Assembly: GCF_023227875.1 (NCBI RefSeq)
Contig: NZ_JALOCH010000001.1
Coordinates: forward strand, 186,001 to 250,000
Direction of reading: 5' to 3'
Source: Methanoregula sp.
Lineage (GTDB): Archaea; Halobacteriota; Methanomicrobia; Methanomicrobiales; Methanospirillaceae
DNA: 64,000 nt
A program made the translations under genes and the position numbers. Positions 7,942 to 16,602 of the stretch are shown piece by piece. The notes beneath the pieces were generated by a model that was given only the letters and a program-made list of their open reading frames with translations, was not told where the DNA came from and did no database searches. Each line of letters starts with the position of its first letter. Position 1 is the first letter of the stretch.

Positions 7942-8636
7942 AACACCTTGCATCGATGATCCGGTGGTATTTTCTGCTTGATTACCGGTTTTATATCTTC
8001 CATATCTCGTTTGTCACCGTACTTCTTTGGAGTCTCCTCCTCAATGCCTTCCCTCATGCAAACCGTGGAACGATTGTCAGTGCGCTGATCCTTTTGGATC
8101 CTGCGATTCTCGGGTTCGTGTTTATCGGTGCACTCGTCCTTTACGAAAAAACCAACCGGTCCCTTCAGGCACTGACTGTGACTCCGATGGAAATCCGCGA
8201 ATACCTGCTCACCCATATCACCACGCTCACTGCAATCGCCATCCTTGCCAGTTTCCTGCTCCTCGTCATGACAATGGGGGTGGCAGTGAATTACCTGTAT
8301 TTTTTCGCAGGTGTGATCCTCACATCTGTCTTCTTTGTCCTTGCCGGGTTTGTTGCTGTGAGCAGATTTACGAGTGTGAATGAGTACTTCATAGCTGGTG
8401 CAGTCACCCTGCTCATCCTGAACATTCCACTCATCCATCACTTCGGTCTTTCGAACAGTTGGCTATTTTACCTGTTCCCAACCCATGCATCGCTGCTGTT
8501 GTTATCCGGGATCTTTGAGCCGGTTACCCTTACAGACAGTATCTACGCATTACTCATGTTGTCGGCATGCATTGCTATCTGTTACGTTCTTGCCGAAAGG
8601 ATGTTCCATACCCATATCGTTCTTGGGGGATCGTAA
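7938..8636 (+). CDS. ABC-2 type transporter permease subunit
   Basis: A 232-residue membrane protein with about six hydrophobic segments, for example FYIFHISFVTVLLWSLLL near 17-34 and LLTHITTLTAIAILASFLL near 93-115. It fits the fluoroquinolone-type ABC-2 permease pattern. It overlaps the ATPase stop (ATGA) and ends 1 nt before the second permease. It probably forms a heterodimeric channel with the following gene; substrate unknown. Confidence 0.85.
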   Translation: MKHLASMIRWYFLLDYRFYIFHISFVTVLLWSLLLNAFPHANRGTIVSALILLDPAILGFVFIGALVLYEKTNRSLQALTVTPMEIREYLLTHITTLTAIAILASFLLLVMTMGVAVNYLYFFAGVILTSVFFVLAGFVAVSRFTSVNEYFIAGAVTLLILNIPLIHHFGLSNSWLFYLFPTHASLLLLSGIFEPVTLTDSIYALLMLSACIAICYVLAERMFHTHIVLGGS

Positions 8637-8637
8637 C

Positions 8638-9342
8638 ATGACATCTATCCTCTCGCTTGCAGCAAACGACCTGAAAATGATCATACGGGACCGGATGCTC
8701 GTCGCGGTCTTCTGCCTGCCGCTTCCCCTCCTCTTACTTAGTGCATGGATTATCCCCGAAATTTCTGAACAGTTCTATGATCTTGTGCCATACTCTTGCC
8801 TGATCCTCTCGTTTGCTTTTATCCAGATGGCGGTTATCTTTGGATTTGTCTATGCATTTCTGATGATTGATGAACGGGATGAGAATATTCTCAGTGCATT
8901 ACGTGTCGTGCCGGTATCGCCTGCGGTTTTTATCCTCTCCCGCCTGTTGTGCGCCACTCTCTTTGCATTTTTCTATTCAGTTCTTGCGTTTGTTATTCTC
9001 GGACTTGCGGATGTTCCGGTTCCGGACATCATCCTCATCTCCTTCATGTTTGCACTACTTGCACCGATCATTGCTCTGACGATTGTTATTCTGTCCGGAA
9101 ATAAGGTTGATGCAATTGCGGTTTTCAAGGGAATCGATCTCGCAGTCCTGCTGCCGCTTGTTAGTCTTTTCATCCAGAGTTCATGGAAGTATATTTTTGC
9201 GATCTTTCCCCACTTCTGGACGATTCTTGCGTTTGGTGGGTTGCTGCTCTCGGGATCACTTGACTATCTTTCGCTCTCTGTAGGGCTGGTCCTGCAGTTC
9301 GTGCTTCTTGGAGGGCTGGTTTACCGTTTCTCCCGGATCTGA
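8638..9342 (+). CDS. ABC-2 type transporter permease subunit
   Basis: A 234-residue membrane protein starting MTSILSLAANDLKMIIRDRM. The cytoplasmic N-terminal helix with RDR and the later MIDERDENILSALRVVPVS are characteristic of ABC-2 permeases. About six membrane segments follow. The chosen ATG is 1 nt after the stop of the first permease and is preceded by GGGGGATCG as ribosome site; an in-frame extension to 8485 would only read through the upstream gene. It is last in the PadR-ATPase-permease-permease operon. Confidence 0.85.
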   Translation: MTSILSLAANDLKMIIRDRMLVAVFCLPLPLLLLSAWIIPEISEQFYDLVPYSCLILSFAFIQMAVIFGFVYAFLMIDERDENILSALRVVPVSPAVFILSRLLCATLFAFFYSVLAFVILGLADVPVPDIILISFMFALLAPIIALTIVILSGNKVDAIAVFKGIDLAVLLPLVSLFIQSSWKYIFAIFPHFWTILAFGGLLLSGSLDYLSLSVGLVLQFVLLGGLVYRFSRI

Positions 9343-9517
9343 CTGAGCCCTCCCGTTTTTATTTCCTGGCTATTCATCGGATATTGACAAATCATCAACC
9401 GGCTCATTGTACACTTTCCCTATCCCACCACTGCCAACCATCCCCAATAGATTATAATTCGGAGCATTGCCAGCGGCAGCCCGGCGGCCCGTTCGGAAAA
9501 AAAGATCGAAATGAAAA

Positions 9518-9871
9518 TTATTTCCCGGTCCCTTTCTCGTATGCGATAATGGCCGCGACCTCCCCTTGCAATAATGGAATCTTATTGACAATGATGTCCC
9601 AGAGAATCTCCAGATCAATACCAAAATACCCATGGATGAGCATGTCGCGGAACCCGGCAACCGATTTCCAGTCCGTCTCTGGATACCGCGCCTTCAGATC
9701 TCCGCTCAGGTTTTTAACGGCTTCACCAATGATCTCAAAATTGCGCACAACCGCATCGACCCGCATCCGATCGTTCCTGAACTATTCGAATGTCATGGTG
9801 CCGACATAGGACCGGATATTTCCCGCCGCCTCATCAATATCGTTGAGGTACAGCAGCTGGGACCTAGGCAT
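9518..9871 (-). pseudogene. HepT-like (DUF86) RNase/AMPylation-target toxin with an in-frame amber codon
   Basis: Read from ATG 9871, the protein is MPRSQLLYLNDIDEAAGNIR and on to codon 29, then TAG at 9784-9782 (codon 30), then the same frame continues to 9518. The downstream part contains RDMLIHGY, the Rx4HxY active-site motif of HepT-like RNases. The amber falls where the family often has Gln (CAG to TAG, inferred). Without suppression only a fragment from an internal ATG at 9766 could be made, lacking the N-terminal helix. The ATG overlaps the end of the nucleotidyltransferase gene, the usual MntA/HepT arrangement. Confidence 0.75.
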
Positions 9872-10148
9872 ACACGACTTCCTGCAGGATTGGGTCGCGG
9901 ATGAGTGGTTTGAGTGCGGCATCCGTCACCAGATCAACTTTTCTATTGAAGAGATCTTCGAGATAGAATTTTAGTCCCATGAAATTGTCGAACGTCTTTT
10001 TATCTTTCTGGAATGTAACAAGGACGTCAACATCGCTCTCCGGGCGTTCTTCCCTGCGTGCGAATGAGCCGAAAATACCAATCTTCGCTACACCAAACCG
10101 TTCCTTCAGTTCCGGTTCATGCTCGCGGAGGAGCGAGAGCGCATCCAT
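9864..10148 (-). CDS. MntA-like minimal nucleotidyltransferase (antitoxin of HepT)
   Basis: A 94-residue minimal nucleotidyltransferase. The catalytic GSx10DxD motif is intact in IGIFGSFARREERPESDVDV, and a third carboxylate is likely in KVDLV. In MntA/HepT modules this enzyme AMPylates and neutralises the HepT RNase. ATG 10148 is preferred because CAGGAAAATC lies directly upstream; a longer frame to 10220 adds residues without family resemblance. The downstream HepT is interrupted, so the antitoxin may now be free-standing. Confidence 0.85.
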   Translation of the reverse strand: MDALSLLREHEPELKERFGVAKIGIFGSFARREERPESDVDVLVTFQKDKKTFDNFMGLKFYLEDLFNRKVDLVTDAALKPLIRDPILQEVVYA

Positions 10149-10391
10149 GATTTTCCTGTATGTGTGTGGTTGGTGTGTTCTTGTTATTAATCCATTGACA
10201 GTAAGGATATTTTTTCGCAATCACAGGAAGAAGTGGATATATCTGGCACTCTCCTGGGGAGAAAAAGTGCTATGAAAAAAGTCTTTTTCTGTTAAGGAAT
10301 GAGCAGCGCTGAATGACTATAAAATGTATTCAATTGAGTAAAAAATGTATTCATTTGGTAGACTGCTATCAGATTTCGATCGGGAGGCGGG

Positions 10392-11537
10392 TTACCCCAT
10401 CATCCCCAGCCATCCCCAGTACACCATCACCTGCAAGACAGTGAGTGGCAGCCCGACCTTCATGAATTCAAAAAAAGTCAGGGTCGCACCCTGCTTCTCC
10501 GCGTTCTGGATGATGATCACGTTGCTCGCCGCGCCAAGGATCGTGAGGTTGCCGGCAATCGTGCTCCCGACTGCAAGCGCCATCAGCTGTGCGGTGCCGC
10601 TTCCTGCCTCCATCACGAGCGGCTGGAAGAGCGCAACGAACGGGACATTGGAGATGAACTGGCTGAGCACAACACTCGTGCCAAGGAGCAGCGGCACCGA
10701 TGAGAGCATCTCCCCGCTGACCAATGACTGGAAGAACCCGGTCTGCCAGACGCTCTCCATCAGGACGAACATCGCGGCAAAGAAGACGAGCGTGCACCAG
10801 TCGATGGTCCGGAGGATCTCAAACCGTTTATACGAAAAGATGAGAACGGGGAGAGCGGCACCGATCGCGATCAGCGGCAGGGCAACGAGCATCGAGCCGG
10901 TGATGAGCGATGTGCAGATATTCAGTAACGCGAGCAGCAGGATGATGGCGAGGGAACATTTTACCAGCACGGTCAGCCGGGGATCGCACGGCGGGATGGG
11001 CTCGTCAGCAGTCTCGCGGGGCAAAAACTCGTCCTCGTAAAACCAGCGCAGCACTATCCATGCAACACCTATGCAGATGAGAGTCGGTACGGCAAGGTAG
11101 AGTGCGAACGTGACAAAGGGAGAAGCCATGCCGGAGTTGATCGCAATGAGCAGGTTCTGCGGGTTGCCGATCGGGCTCATCACGCTCCCTGTTGTGATCG
11201 CGATCGCGAGCGTGAACAGCAGGAGTTTCGGAGACATCCGCCGGCCTGCGGCAAGGCCGATCATGAGCGGCGTGCCGATTACCGCAAGGGTATCGTTCAT
11301 CAGCAGGGCCGAGAGGATGCCCATGCCAAAGAGGATGAAGAGGACGACCTGGTCAGGATTCTTTGCTCGCGCAAAGAAACGGTGGGCGATGCAGGAGAGG
11401 TACCCGCTCGCAACGAGCGCCTCGCCGATAACGAACATGCCGAAGAGGAAGAGCATAACGTCACTATCGATTGCGTGGAGTGCATCGATGGGTGAAATCT
11501 GGCCGGTGACGAGGACTGCCACCGCTCCGCCCAGCAT
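10392..11537 (-). CDS. ArsB/NhaD-type (SLC13-like) anion or Na+/H+ transporter, N-terminus frameshifted
   Basis: A polytopic membrane protein with about ten segments. Conserved features include LLMNDTLAVIGTPL near residues 80-93, TTGSVMSPIGNPQNLL near 115-130, and a second half with SNVPFVALFQPL. These match the ion transporter superfamily (ArsB, NhaD, citrate carriers). The first hydrophobic helix is encoded just upstream in this frame (11538-11617) but has no start codon. A suitable start (ATG 11643, MREIQY) lies in another frame, separated by a GTACGTAC direct duplication at 11622-11629. The annotated ATG 11537 therefore gives a truncated 381-residue form; substrate unknown. Confidence 0.75.
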   Translation of the reverse strand: MLGGAVAVLVTGQISPIDALHAIDSDVMLFLFGMFVIGEALVASGYLSCIAHRFFARAKNPDQVVLFILFGMGILSALLMNDTLAVIGTPLMIGLAAGRRMSPKLLLFTLAIAITTGSVMSPIGNPQNLLIAINSGMASPFVTFALYLAVPTLICIGVAWIVLRWFYEDEFLPRETADEPIPPCDPRLTVLVKCSLAIILLLALLNICTSLITGSMLVALPLIAIGAALPVLIFSYKRFEILRTIDWCTLVFFAAMFVLMESVWQTGFFQSLVSGEMLSSVPLLLGTSVVLSQFISNVPFVALFQPLVMEAGSGTAQLMALAVGSTIAGNLTILGAASNVIIIQNAEKQGATLTFFEFMKVGLPLTVLQVMVYWGWLGMMG

Positions 11538-11732
11538 GATCTGCCAGATCTTAAGATTGAACCTGCCTACCTGACGGACCGTGATGAGGAGGAAGACGGC
11601 GGCAAGGACGATGATGGGGATGTACGTACTGGATCTCTCTCATTGCCGGGTGATGAGGATTGGGATTCGGGAATTATTTTCCTTTCATGATGTGATTAAG
11701 GGAGGATTCCTATATCTCCGATTGTGATGCTT

Positions 11733-11829
11733 GCCGCCGCCCCGAAGGGCGCCCCGCGGCGGCCTCAATTACCGTACAGAGATTGCAGGTAATTGTCCCG
11801 CCGTGCCCCGCGAGGGGCCCTGAGGCGGG
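11733..11829. repeat. Three consecutive inverted repeats
   Basis: GCCGCCGC (11733-11740) pairs with GCGGCGGC (11756-11763). CAATTACC (11766-11773) pairs with GGTAATTG (11788-11795). CCCGCC (11797-11802) pairs with GGCGGG (11824-11829). The first two stems are perfect 8-bp arms. The array sits in a 367-bp gap between the frameshifted transporter and a small membrane protein and may be a structured RNA or a palindromic repeat element. No other copy was seen in the window. Confidence 0.65.
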
Positions 11830-12010
11830 GAGCCCTCATATAGAATAATTTTGAAACAAAATTTTTTAGTTACACATTCATATATATCTCCATCTGACTC
11901 GCTGGAAAATCCAGAGTGGCCCGCGATAAGGGATACCTACAGGATAAAAAACCTGAAGGAGTTTGATGGTGTGGGGGTTGTTATAATGTATAAACAAGGA
12001 AAGGAAAACG

Positions 12011-12148
12011 ATGATTCCACTTTACGCAACCATACTCCTATGGATATTAATTTTGTTCGGAATCGGATGCATTATTTATCTGATTATTCGAGCGGGAATT
12101 GATACGATAGACTCCCTCATAGATGAGGTAAAATCATTCTTCAAATAA
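12011..12148 (+). CDS. Small single-span membrane protein (45 residues)
   Basis: ATG 12011 opens MIPLYATILLWILILFGIG, a hydrophobic helix of about 25 residues, followed by a short amphipathic tail ending DEVKSFFK. AAGGAAAGGAAAA directly upstream is a good purine-rich ribosome site. The composition is AT-rich like the other accessory genes. An overlapping longer frame (11851-12102) has no such features and was rejected. Function unknown; the size and shape resemble small regulatory or toxin-like membrane peptides, but nothing specific supports that. Confidence 0.5.
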   Translation: MIPLYATILLWILILFGIGCIIYLIIRAGIDTIDSLIDEVKSFFK

Positions 12149-12277
12149 TTTTTTTATTTTAATAGTTAAGTATGTTATTTGAAAATTAAAGAGAAAGTTT
12201 TGATTTTATAATTAATCACAGTTGACTGTGTATTGCTTTCCGATATTTTTTATGAACAGAAAAAGGAACTGTTTCAA

Positions 12278-12955
12278 TCAATGTTCCACGTTCCAGTGGA
12301 GGAGGACACCCTGTTCGATCTTGCGGGATTCAAGGAGTGTGAGCTGGCAGAACTCGGCTTCCCTGATAAAGCCCTCTCCGTCTGCCAGAGTCGGTGCGTC
12401 CTTCCCGCCGATGATGATGTTGCCGACAAATGTGTAGATCTCGTCCACCAGGTCGTCAGCAATAAGACCGGCGATCAGGGTTCCGCCCCCTTCCACCATG
12501 ACCCGCCTGATGCCCAGGGTGCCCAGCGCATCCATGAGCTGCACAAGGTTGACCCGTTCGTCCCCCGCAATGATGACCGTGGCAAGGGTCCTGAGCTGTG
12601 CGACTTTCTTCTCATCGGCCTGTTCCGATACCGCAATGATCCGTTTTCCCGGTCCCTTGTGGAGCACCTTCGCATCCGAAGGTATACGGGCGTGGCTGTC
12701 GACCACGATACGGACCGGGTGCTCGTCAACGCCCCGCTTGATCCGGTTGTTACGGCACTCATCCGCCTTCACGGTCAGTGACGGGTCATCGGCAAGGACC
12801 GTCCCGATCCCGACCATCACGGCATCGCTGCCGGCCTTGAGCCGGTCAACGCGGTTGAAGTCCTGGACCCCGGAGATCTTCACCTGCCGCCGCTCCCGGG
12901 TGGAGAGCTTGCCGTCCGCACTCATCGCCGTATTGACAATCACGTGAGGTCGCAT
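12278..12955 (-). CDS. arfC: 2,5-diamino-6-(ribosylamino)-4(3H)-pyrimidinone 5'-phosphate reductase
   Basis: A 225-residue RibD C-terminal-domain reductase of the archaeal type. It reduces the ribosylamino group of the GTP-derived pyrimidine to ribitylamino with NAD(P)H, an early step of riboflavin and F420/FO synthesis. Visible are VNTAMSADGKL at the N-terminus, DAVMVGIGTVLADDPSLT (dihydrofolate-reductase-like fold), and VEGGGTLIAGLIADDLVDE near the C-terminus. Length fits the archaeal family (about 220). It stands alone; the histidine kinase diverges from it. Confidence 0.9.
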   Translation of the reverse strand: MRPHVIVNTAMSADGKLSTRERRQVKISGVQDFNRVDRLKAGSDAVMVGIGTVLADDPSLTVKADECRNNRIKRGVDEHPVRIVVDSHARIPSDAKVLHKGPGKRIIAVSEQADEKKVAQLRTLATVIIAGDERVNLVQLMDALGTLGIRRVMVEGGGTLIAGLIADDLVDEIYTFVGNIIIGGKDAPTLADGEGFIREAEFCQLTLLESRKIEQGVLLHWNVEH

Positions 12956-13139
12956 CTTCCATCGATGGTTGCGTTCCCGGTTATATCAAACCACCGGTTT
13001 TTATTTCCCATGATGGTTTTTTCCCGCCAGTCACGTTCCTGCATTTTTCATACAAACCGTAACACTTTGGTAAAAAGAACGGTGTCCCGGTCATAATATT
13101 CGGATCCTTACCGTGATCTTCAAATAAAAAGAAAATCAA

Positions 13140-14951
13140 ATGGCGAGTGAAGCCATGGGAGAAAAAGTGGTCCGGATCCTCCGGCATACCCTTACCGAGA
13201 CCGATCTCGTCCGGATCGTTGTCATCTTCTCACTGACCGTGTCGTGTATCCTGATCACATGGTTGTCGTTCTCCCTCCCGTTTTTCATGATCACGACCCC
13301 GCTCTTCTTCATCCCGATCATCTATGCCGTCTATTTTTTCCAAAAACGCGGCCTCTACATTGCCGGGATCTGTGCTGTCGTCTTCCAGGCGATCGGGTAT
13401 TACTATAGTTTTCCTGATTCCCTGGCACTGGTGAGTATCTCTGCCGAGGCGATCCTCTTTGTCCTTATCGCCGCGATCATCACCTATTTTATCGAGCAGA
13501 TCCGGGCCGGGGAAGCCCGGTACCGGACGGTCTTTGAACACTCGCAGCTCGGCATCCTGCTCTTCGATGCTGCGACCTTCTCCATAAACCAGACGAATGA
13601 GAAGTTTGCCCACATGCTGAATTATTCTCCCGAGGAGATCACGAAGAAAACCGTTCTCGATGTGCTCCTTACTCCCCGGGAGAAGAGCCGGTTCCTTGAA
13701 CGGATTGGCAAGCAGAAGACCACGGAAAACTTCGAGACACGGTTTGCAACAAAAGACGGGGCTTCCTGCTGGGTGAACCTCTCCTGGGACCACATCGATG
13801 ACAAAACGGTCAGCTGCTCGGTGATGAACATCAATACCCGCAAGCTTGCGGAGAAACTGAACAACGACAACATGATGAAGTACCGGCAGCTGACCGAGAG
13901 CTCGCCGACATCGATCCTCATTGTCCAGAACGGTTATATCCGGTTCGCCAACCCGTCCTTCTCGGCATTCCTGGGGTACCCTGCGGCAGAGATCACGGGC
14001 AAGAACCTTGCCACGTTCATCGATCCCCGTGACTCTGAATCATTTGCAGAGTTCTCTTCACAGTGGGGCCAGAAACTTCCCTCCCCGCTCGCAAAAGAGT
14101 TCCGGTTCATCACGAAAGACGGTGAACTGCGGGGCGGGGGGATCTTCACGACCCCGATCCGCCACCTTGACAATCCCGCGACCCTCATCAACCTTGTCGA
14201 CATATCGGAACGGCAGCGGCTTGAAGAGAGGATCCACCGGGACAACGAGCACCGCCGGGGGATCATTGTCACGGTGGCCCACGAGCTGCGTACACCGCTC
14301 CAGCCTATCCTCGGGTACCTCAACCTCCTGATCTCCGATCCGGAGAGTTTTGGGATCAAGGACGATGCGAAAAAGATCCTTGAACGGTGCCTGGTGAGTG
14401 TCGACCGTGAACGGCAGATCATCAACCAGATGCTGGACCTCTCGATCCTCGAGAGCGGGAAATTCCATCTGAGCTGCTCGGAATTCCCTCTTGCACCCCT
14501 TGTCAAGCGAGTCCTTGACGATGGCGGGTATGCGACCAAAGCGGAGCTGACCGTTGCGATCGAAGACTCGGTCACGGTCACCGCGGACATGGACCGGCTG
14601 TACAGCATCCTCGAAGCCCTCCTGACCAATGCGGTGAATTACTCCAAGCCCCCGCGGAAGATCGGGATCTTCTACCGTTCGGGGATCGAGGACAAGCAGC
14701 ACCACATCGCGATCCGGGACAATGGTGTCGGCATCCCGCAGGACCAGTTCACCTCGATATTCGAACCGTTCCAGCTGGTCGATGGCACGGTCCTCTCCCG
14801 GAAATACGAGCGCCTCGGCCTGTCGCTCTCGATTGTGAAGAAGCTTGTCCAGATGCATGGCGGGGACATCACGGTGGAGAGTGTCGTGAACGCCGGCAGT
14901 ACGTTTACCATCCATGTACCCCGGGAACAGGAAGTGCACCATGATGCGTAA
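13140..14951 (+). CDS. Membrane-bound PAS-domain sensor histidine kinase
   Basis: A 603-residue sensor. About four hydrophobic segments occupy residues 20-115. Two PAS domains follow (about 120-240 and 250-365), then a HisKA domain with the phospho-acceptor His in VAHELRTPLQP (about 381) and a HATPase domain with N-box LLTNAVNYS (about 495), DNGVGIP (about 526) and a G2 region LGLSLSIVK. It should autophosphorylate in response to an unknown signal and pass phosphate to the receiver protein at 14941, whose start overlaps this gene by 11 bp. Confidence 0.9.
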   Translation: MASEAMGEKVVRILRHTLTETDLVRIVVIFSLTVSCILITWLSFSLPFFMITTPLFFIPIIYAVYFFQKRGLYIAGICAVVFQAIGYYYSFPDSLALVSISAEAILFVLIAAIITYFIEQIRAGEARYRTVFEHSQLGILLFDAATFSINQTNEKFAHMLNYSPEEITKKTVLDVLLTPREKSRFLERIGKQKTTENFETRFATKDGASCWVNLSWDHIDDKTVSCSVMNINTRKLAEKLNNDNMMKYRQLTESSPTSILIVQNGYIRFANPSFSAFLGYPAAEITGKNLATFIDPRDSESFAEFSSQWGQKLPSPLAKEFRFITKDGELRGGGIFTTPIRHLDNPATLINLVDISERQRLEERIHRDNEHRRGIIVTVAHELRTPLQPILGYLNLLISDPESFGIKDDAKKILERCLVSVDRERQIINQMLDLSILESGKFHLSCSEFPLAPLVKRVLDDGGYATKAELTVAIEDSVTVTADMDRLYSILEALLTNAVNYSKPPRKIGIFYRSGIEDKQHHIAIRDNGVGIPQDQFTSIFEPFQLVDGTVLSRKYERLGLSLSIVKKLVQMHGGDITVESVVNAGSTFTIHVPREQEVHHDA

Positions 14952-15309
14952 GATCATGCTTGTTGAAGATGACCAGCCAATTCTCGACATGATGGACATC
15001 ATCCTCCGCAAGATCGGATACGAGCCGGTCCTTGTCCCGGATGTGCTGGACGCGCTCGAACGCGTGAAGAGTGATCCCCCTGCCCTCATCCTGCTGGACA
15101 TTATGATGACCCCGATGAATGGCTGGGAGTTTTTGGAAAAGCTCCGGACGGAATATGACAATAAGGAACTGCCGGTGATCCTGTTCACGGCCTCCCCCTC
15201 GGTCGAGGAAAAGATCGCAGTCATGAACGACCCCTGCCTTGGCGTGCTCCAGAAGCCCGTATCGATACCGGAACTCAAGGCCGGCATCGAACGGTTCCTT
15301 GGAAAATAA
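14941..15309 (+). CDS. Single-domain response regulator (CheY-like)
   Basis: A 122-residue receiver domain and nothing more. The acidic pair E9/D10-D11, the phospho-acceptor D53 (LILLDIMMTP), the Thr in LFTASPS and the Lys in LQKPVS are all present. ATG ATG at 14941 lies inside the end of the histidine kinase gene, so the two are translationally coupled. With no DNA-binding output domain it probably acts through protein contacts or a phosphorelay, common in methanogens. Confidence 0.9.
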   Translation: MMRKIMLVEDDQPILDMMDIILRKIGYEPVLVPDVLDALERVKSDPPALILLDIMMTPMNGWEFLEKLRTEYDNKELPVILFTASPSVEEKIAVMNDPCLGVLQKPVSIPELKAGIERFLGK

Positions 15310-15364
15310 AAATCAGAAAACAAGAAAAATTTTCTTTCTTTTTTGCATGAACCCCGTGTCCCGG

Positions 15365-15544
15365 TTACGGCACGGTATTTTCTGCGGACGTGGTGTCCGG
15401 TGCGTTCATGATCTCTTGAGAGATCTCGTGGCCGACTTTGTTGATCCCCTGACCAAGGTCACTGAGCTGTTTGTCCAGCTCGGCCTTGTGGATCTTCGCT
15501 TCAACCTTCTTCATCTCTGTTCCCAGATCGTCGAGCAGTGTCAT
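15365..15544 (-). CDS. Small coiled-coil protein (59 residues)
   Basis: ATG 15544 opens MTLLDDLGTEMKKVEAKIHK and the frame ends at TAA 15365-15367. Heptad-like spacing of Leu/Ile with Lys/Glu (residues 3-45) predicts a helix or coiled coil; the tail is Thr/Pro/Glu-rich. It follows the GerW/DUF2953 gene group on the same strand, 135 bp after the 71-residue gene, and may be a fourth member of that operon. Family not recognised. Confidence 0.5.
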   Translation of the reverse strand: MTLLDDLGTEMKKVEAKIHKAELDKQLSDLGQGINKVGHEISQEIMNAPDTTSAENTVP

Positions 15545-15679
15545 GATAATCGCTGCAAATCCTCACAAACCATGCGATCTGACACAAAAAAAGACTTTTG
15601 GTCGAACGGCCCCCGTGCACGCGTCCGAACCGTTCTGTTTACGCCCTTGTGGTGCAATCTTTCGCAAATCCCGGAAATT

Positions 15680-15895
15680 TCAGGCAGGAAGTACGAGTTT
15701 TTCGAGGAGTGCGACCACCGAGTCTCCTTCGAGCAGGGCGATCCCCCACTGGTCGTCCTCCCCGATGAGGAGTGCAACAGGCTGGAGAGAACCCATCATG
15801 CCGTACTCATGGCAGGCCGACACTTCACGGACAACCGGGATGATCGTCCGGTTGCCGTACACCTGCGGTAGCTGGAGCCGGAATTCAGCGTTCAT
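15680..15895 (-). CDS. Small hypothetical protein in the GerW/DUF2953 operon
   Basis: A 71-residue protein starting MNAEFRLQLPQVYGNRTIIPVV. The QVYGNRTIIPVVREVSA segment resembles the beta-strand organisation of GerW-like proteins, which also carry a conserved 'PV..YG' region, so it may be a divergent relative (inference). Its start overlaps the stop of the DUF2953 gene (ATGA), which shows translational coupling. No membrane segment. Confidence 0.65.
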   Translation of the reverse strand: MNAEFRLQLPQVYGNRTIIPVVREVSACHEYGMMGSLQPVALLIGEDDQWGIALLEGDSVVALLEKLVLPA

Positions 15896-16584
15896 GCCCC
15901 GGCTACCCCCGGCTGTTTCTTTGACACGGCTTTTATCGTGTCCTGCGTAGCCGGGTCAAAGAACAGCGTCAGGCCTGCGATCAGAACGAGAAGCGGGTGC
16001 TCGATCTTTTCCCGGACGGTCAGGTCAAGTTCGAGGACAACACGGTCAAAGACCGGTCTCATCCCGATATCGATGCGGGACGCGAGGAGGATAAACCGGG
16101 ACGCCCAGTAGAACCCATAGACCTCGCCGGTCACTGACGGGCTGCCAAGCCCGAGGGTCACCGTACCCGTTGCATTTTCGAACCGGCTCTGTTCCCGGAA
16201 CACTGACAGGAACGTCCCGACCGGCCCGGTCATCCGCTGCACGATACGGATGAGTTCCCCGGCATCCAGTTTTCCGTTACTCCCAAGCACCTGCTCCGGT
16301 ATAATTTCTTCGTCGTGTTTCTCCTCCGGTATTTCGCGTGGCATGGTATGTGAAACGATCACGTGGTCCAGGATGAGGGCCTCAATGACCTGACCAGCTC
16401 CGTATCCGGAAATCCGGAACGCAATAATACTCCACGAGACCTTGACGGTCTGCTTCTTGTCATCTGCCGTATGGATGAGCGTGGCAGCGGCCCGTACCGG
16501 GACTGCATAGAGCAGGAGCATCAGGGCAAGGACCGGGACAAGGAGCCCAAAGAGTATGAAGACCGGGATGAGGAGTGCGTCCAT
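15892..16584 (-). CDS. DUF2953 domain protein, membrane-anchored
   Basis: A 230-residue protein with an N-terminal membrane helix (about residues 3-35) and a soluble C-terminal region containing TGEVYGFYWASRF and PVFDRVVLELDLTVREKI. This is the DUF2953 pattern; in sporulating bacteria the DUF2953 protein is encoded beside YtfJ/GerW, as here. Its biochemical function is unknown. It starts 18 nt after the GerW gene and overlaps the following 71-residue gene. Confidence 0.8.
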   Translation of the reverse strand: MDALLIPVFILFGLLVPVLALMLLLYAVPVRAAATLIHTADDKKQTVKVSWSIIAFRISGYGAGQVIEALILDHVIVSHTMPREIPEEKHDEEIIPEQVLGSNGKLDAGELIRIVQRMTGPVGTFLSVFREQSRFENATGTVTLGLGSPSVTGEVYGFYWASRFILLASRIDIGMRPVFDRVVLELDLTVREKIEHPLLVLIAGLTLFFDPATQDTIKAVSKKQPGVAGA

Positions 16585-16602
16585 AAAAAAAGATCGAACT
16601 TT

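Noticed and set aside
9782..9784. Amber codon in HepT read as pyrrolysine
   Set aside because: Pyrrolysine systems are known from Methanosarcinales, Methanomassiliicoccales and a few bacteria, and no pyl gene is in this window. A nonsense mutation is simpler.
11851..12102. Plus-strand frame of 83 residues before the 45-residue membrane gene
   Set aside because: It overlaps the better-supported small gene at 12011 in another frame, and has no domain or ribosome site.
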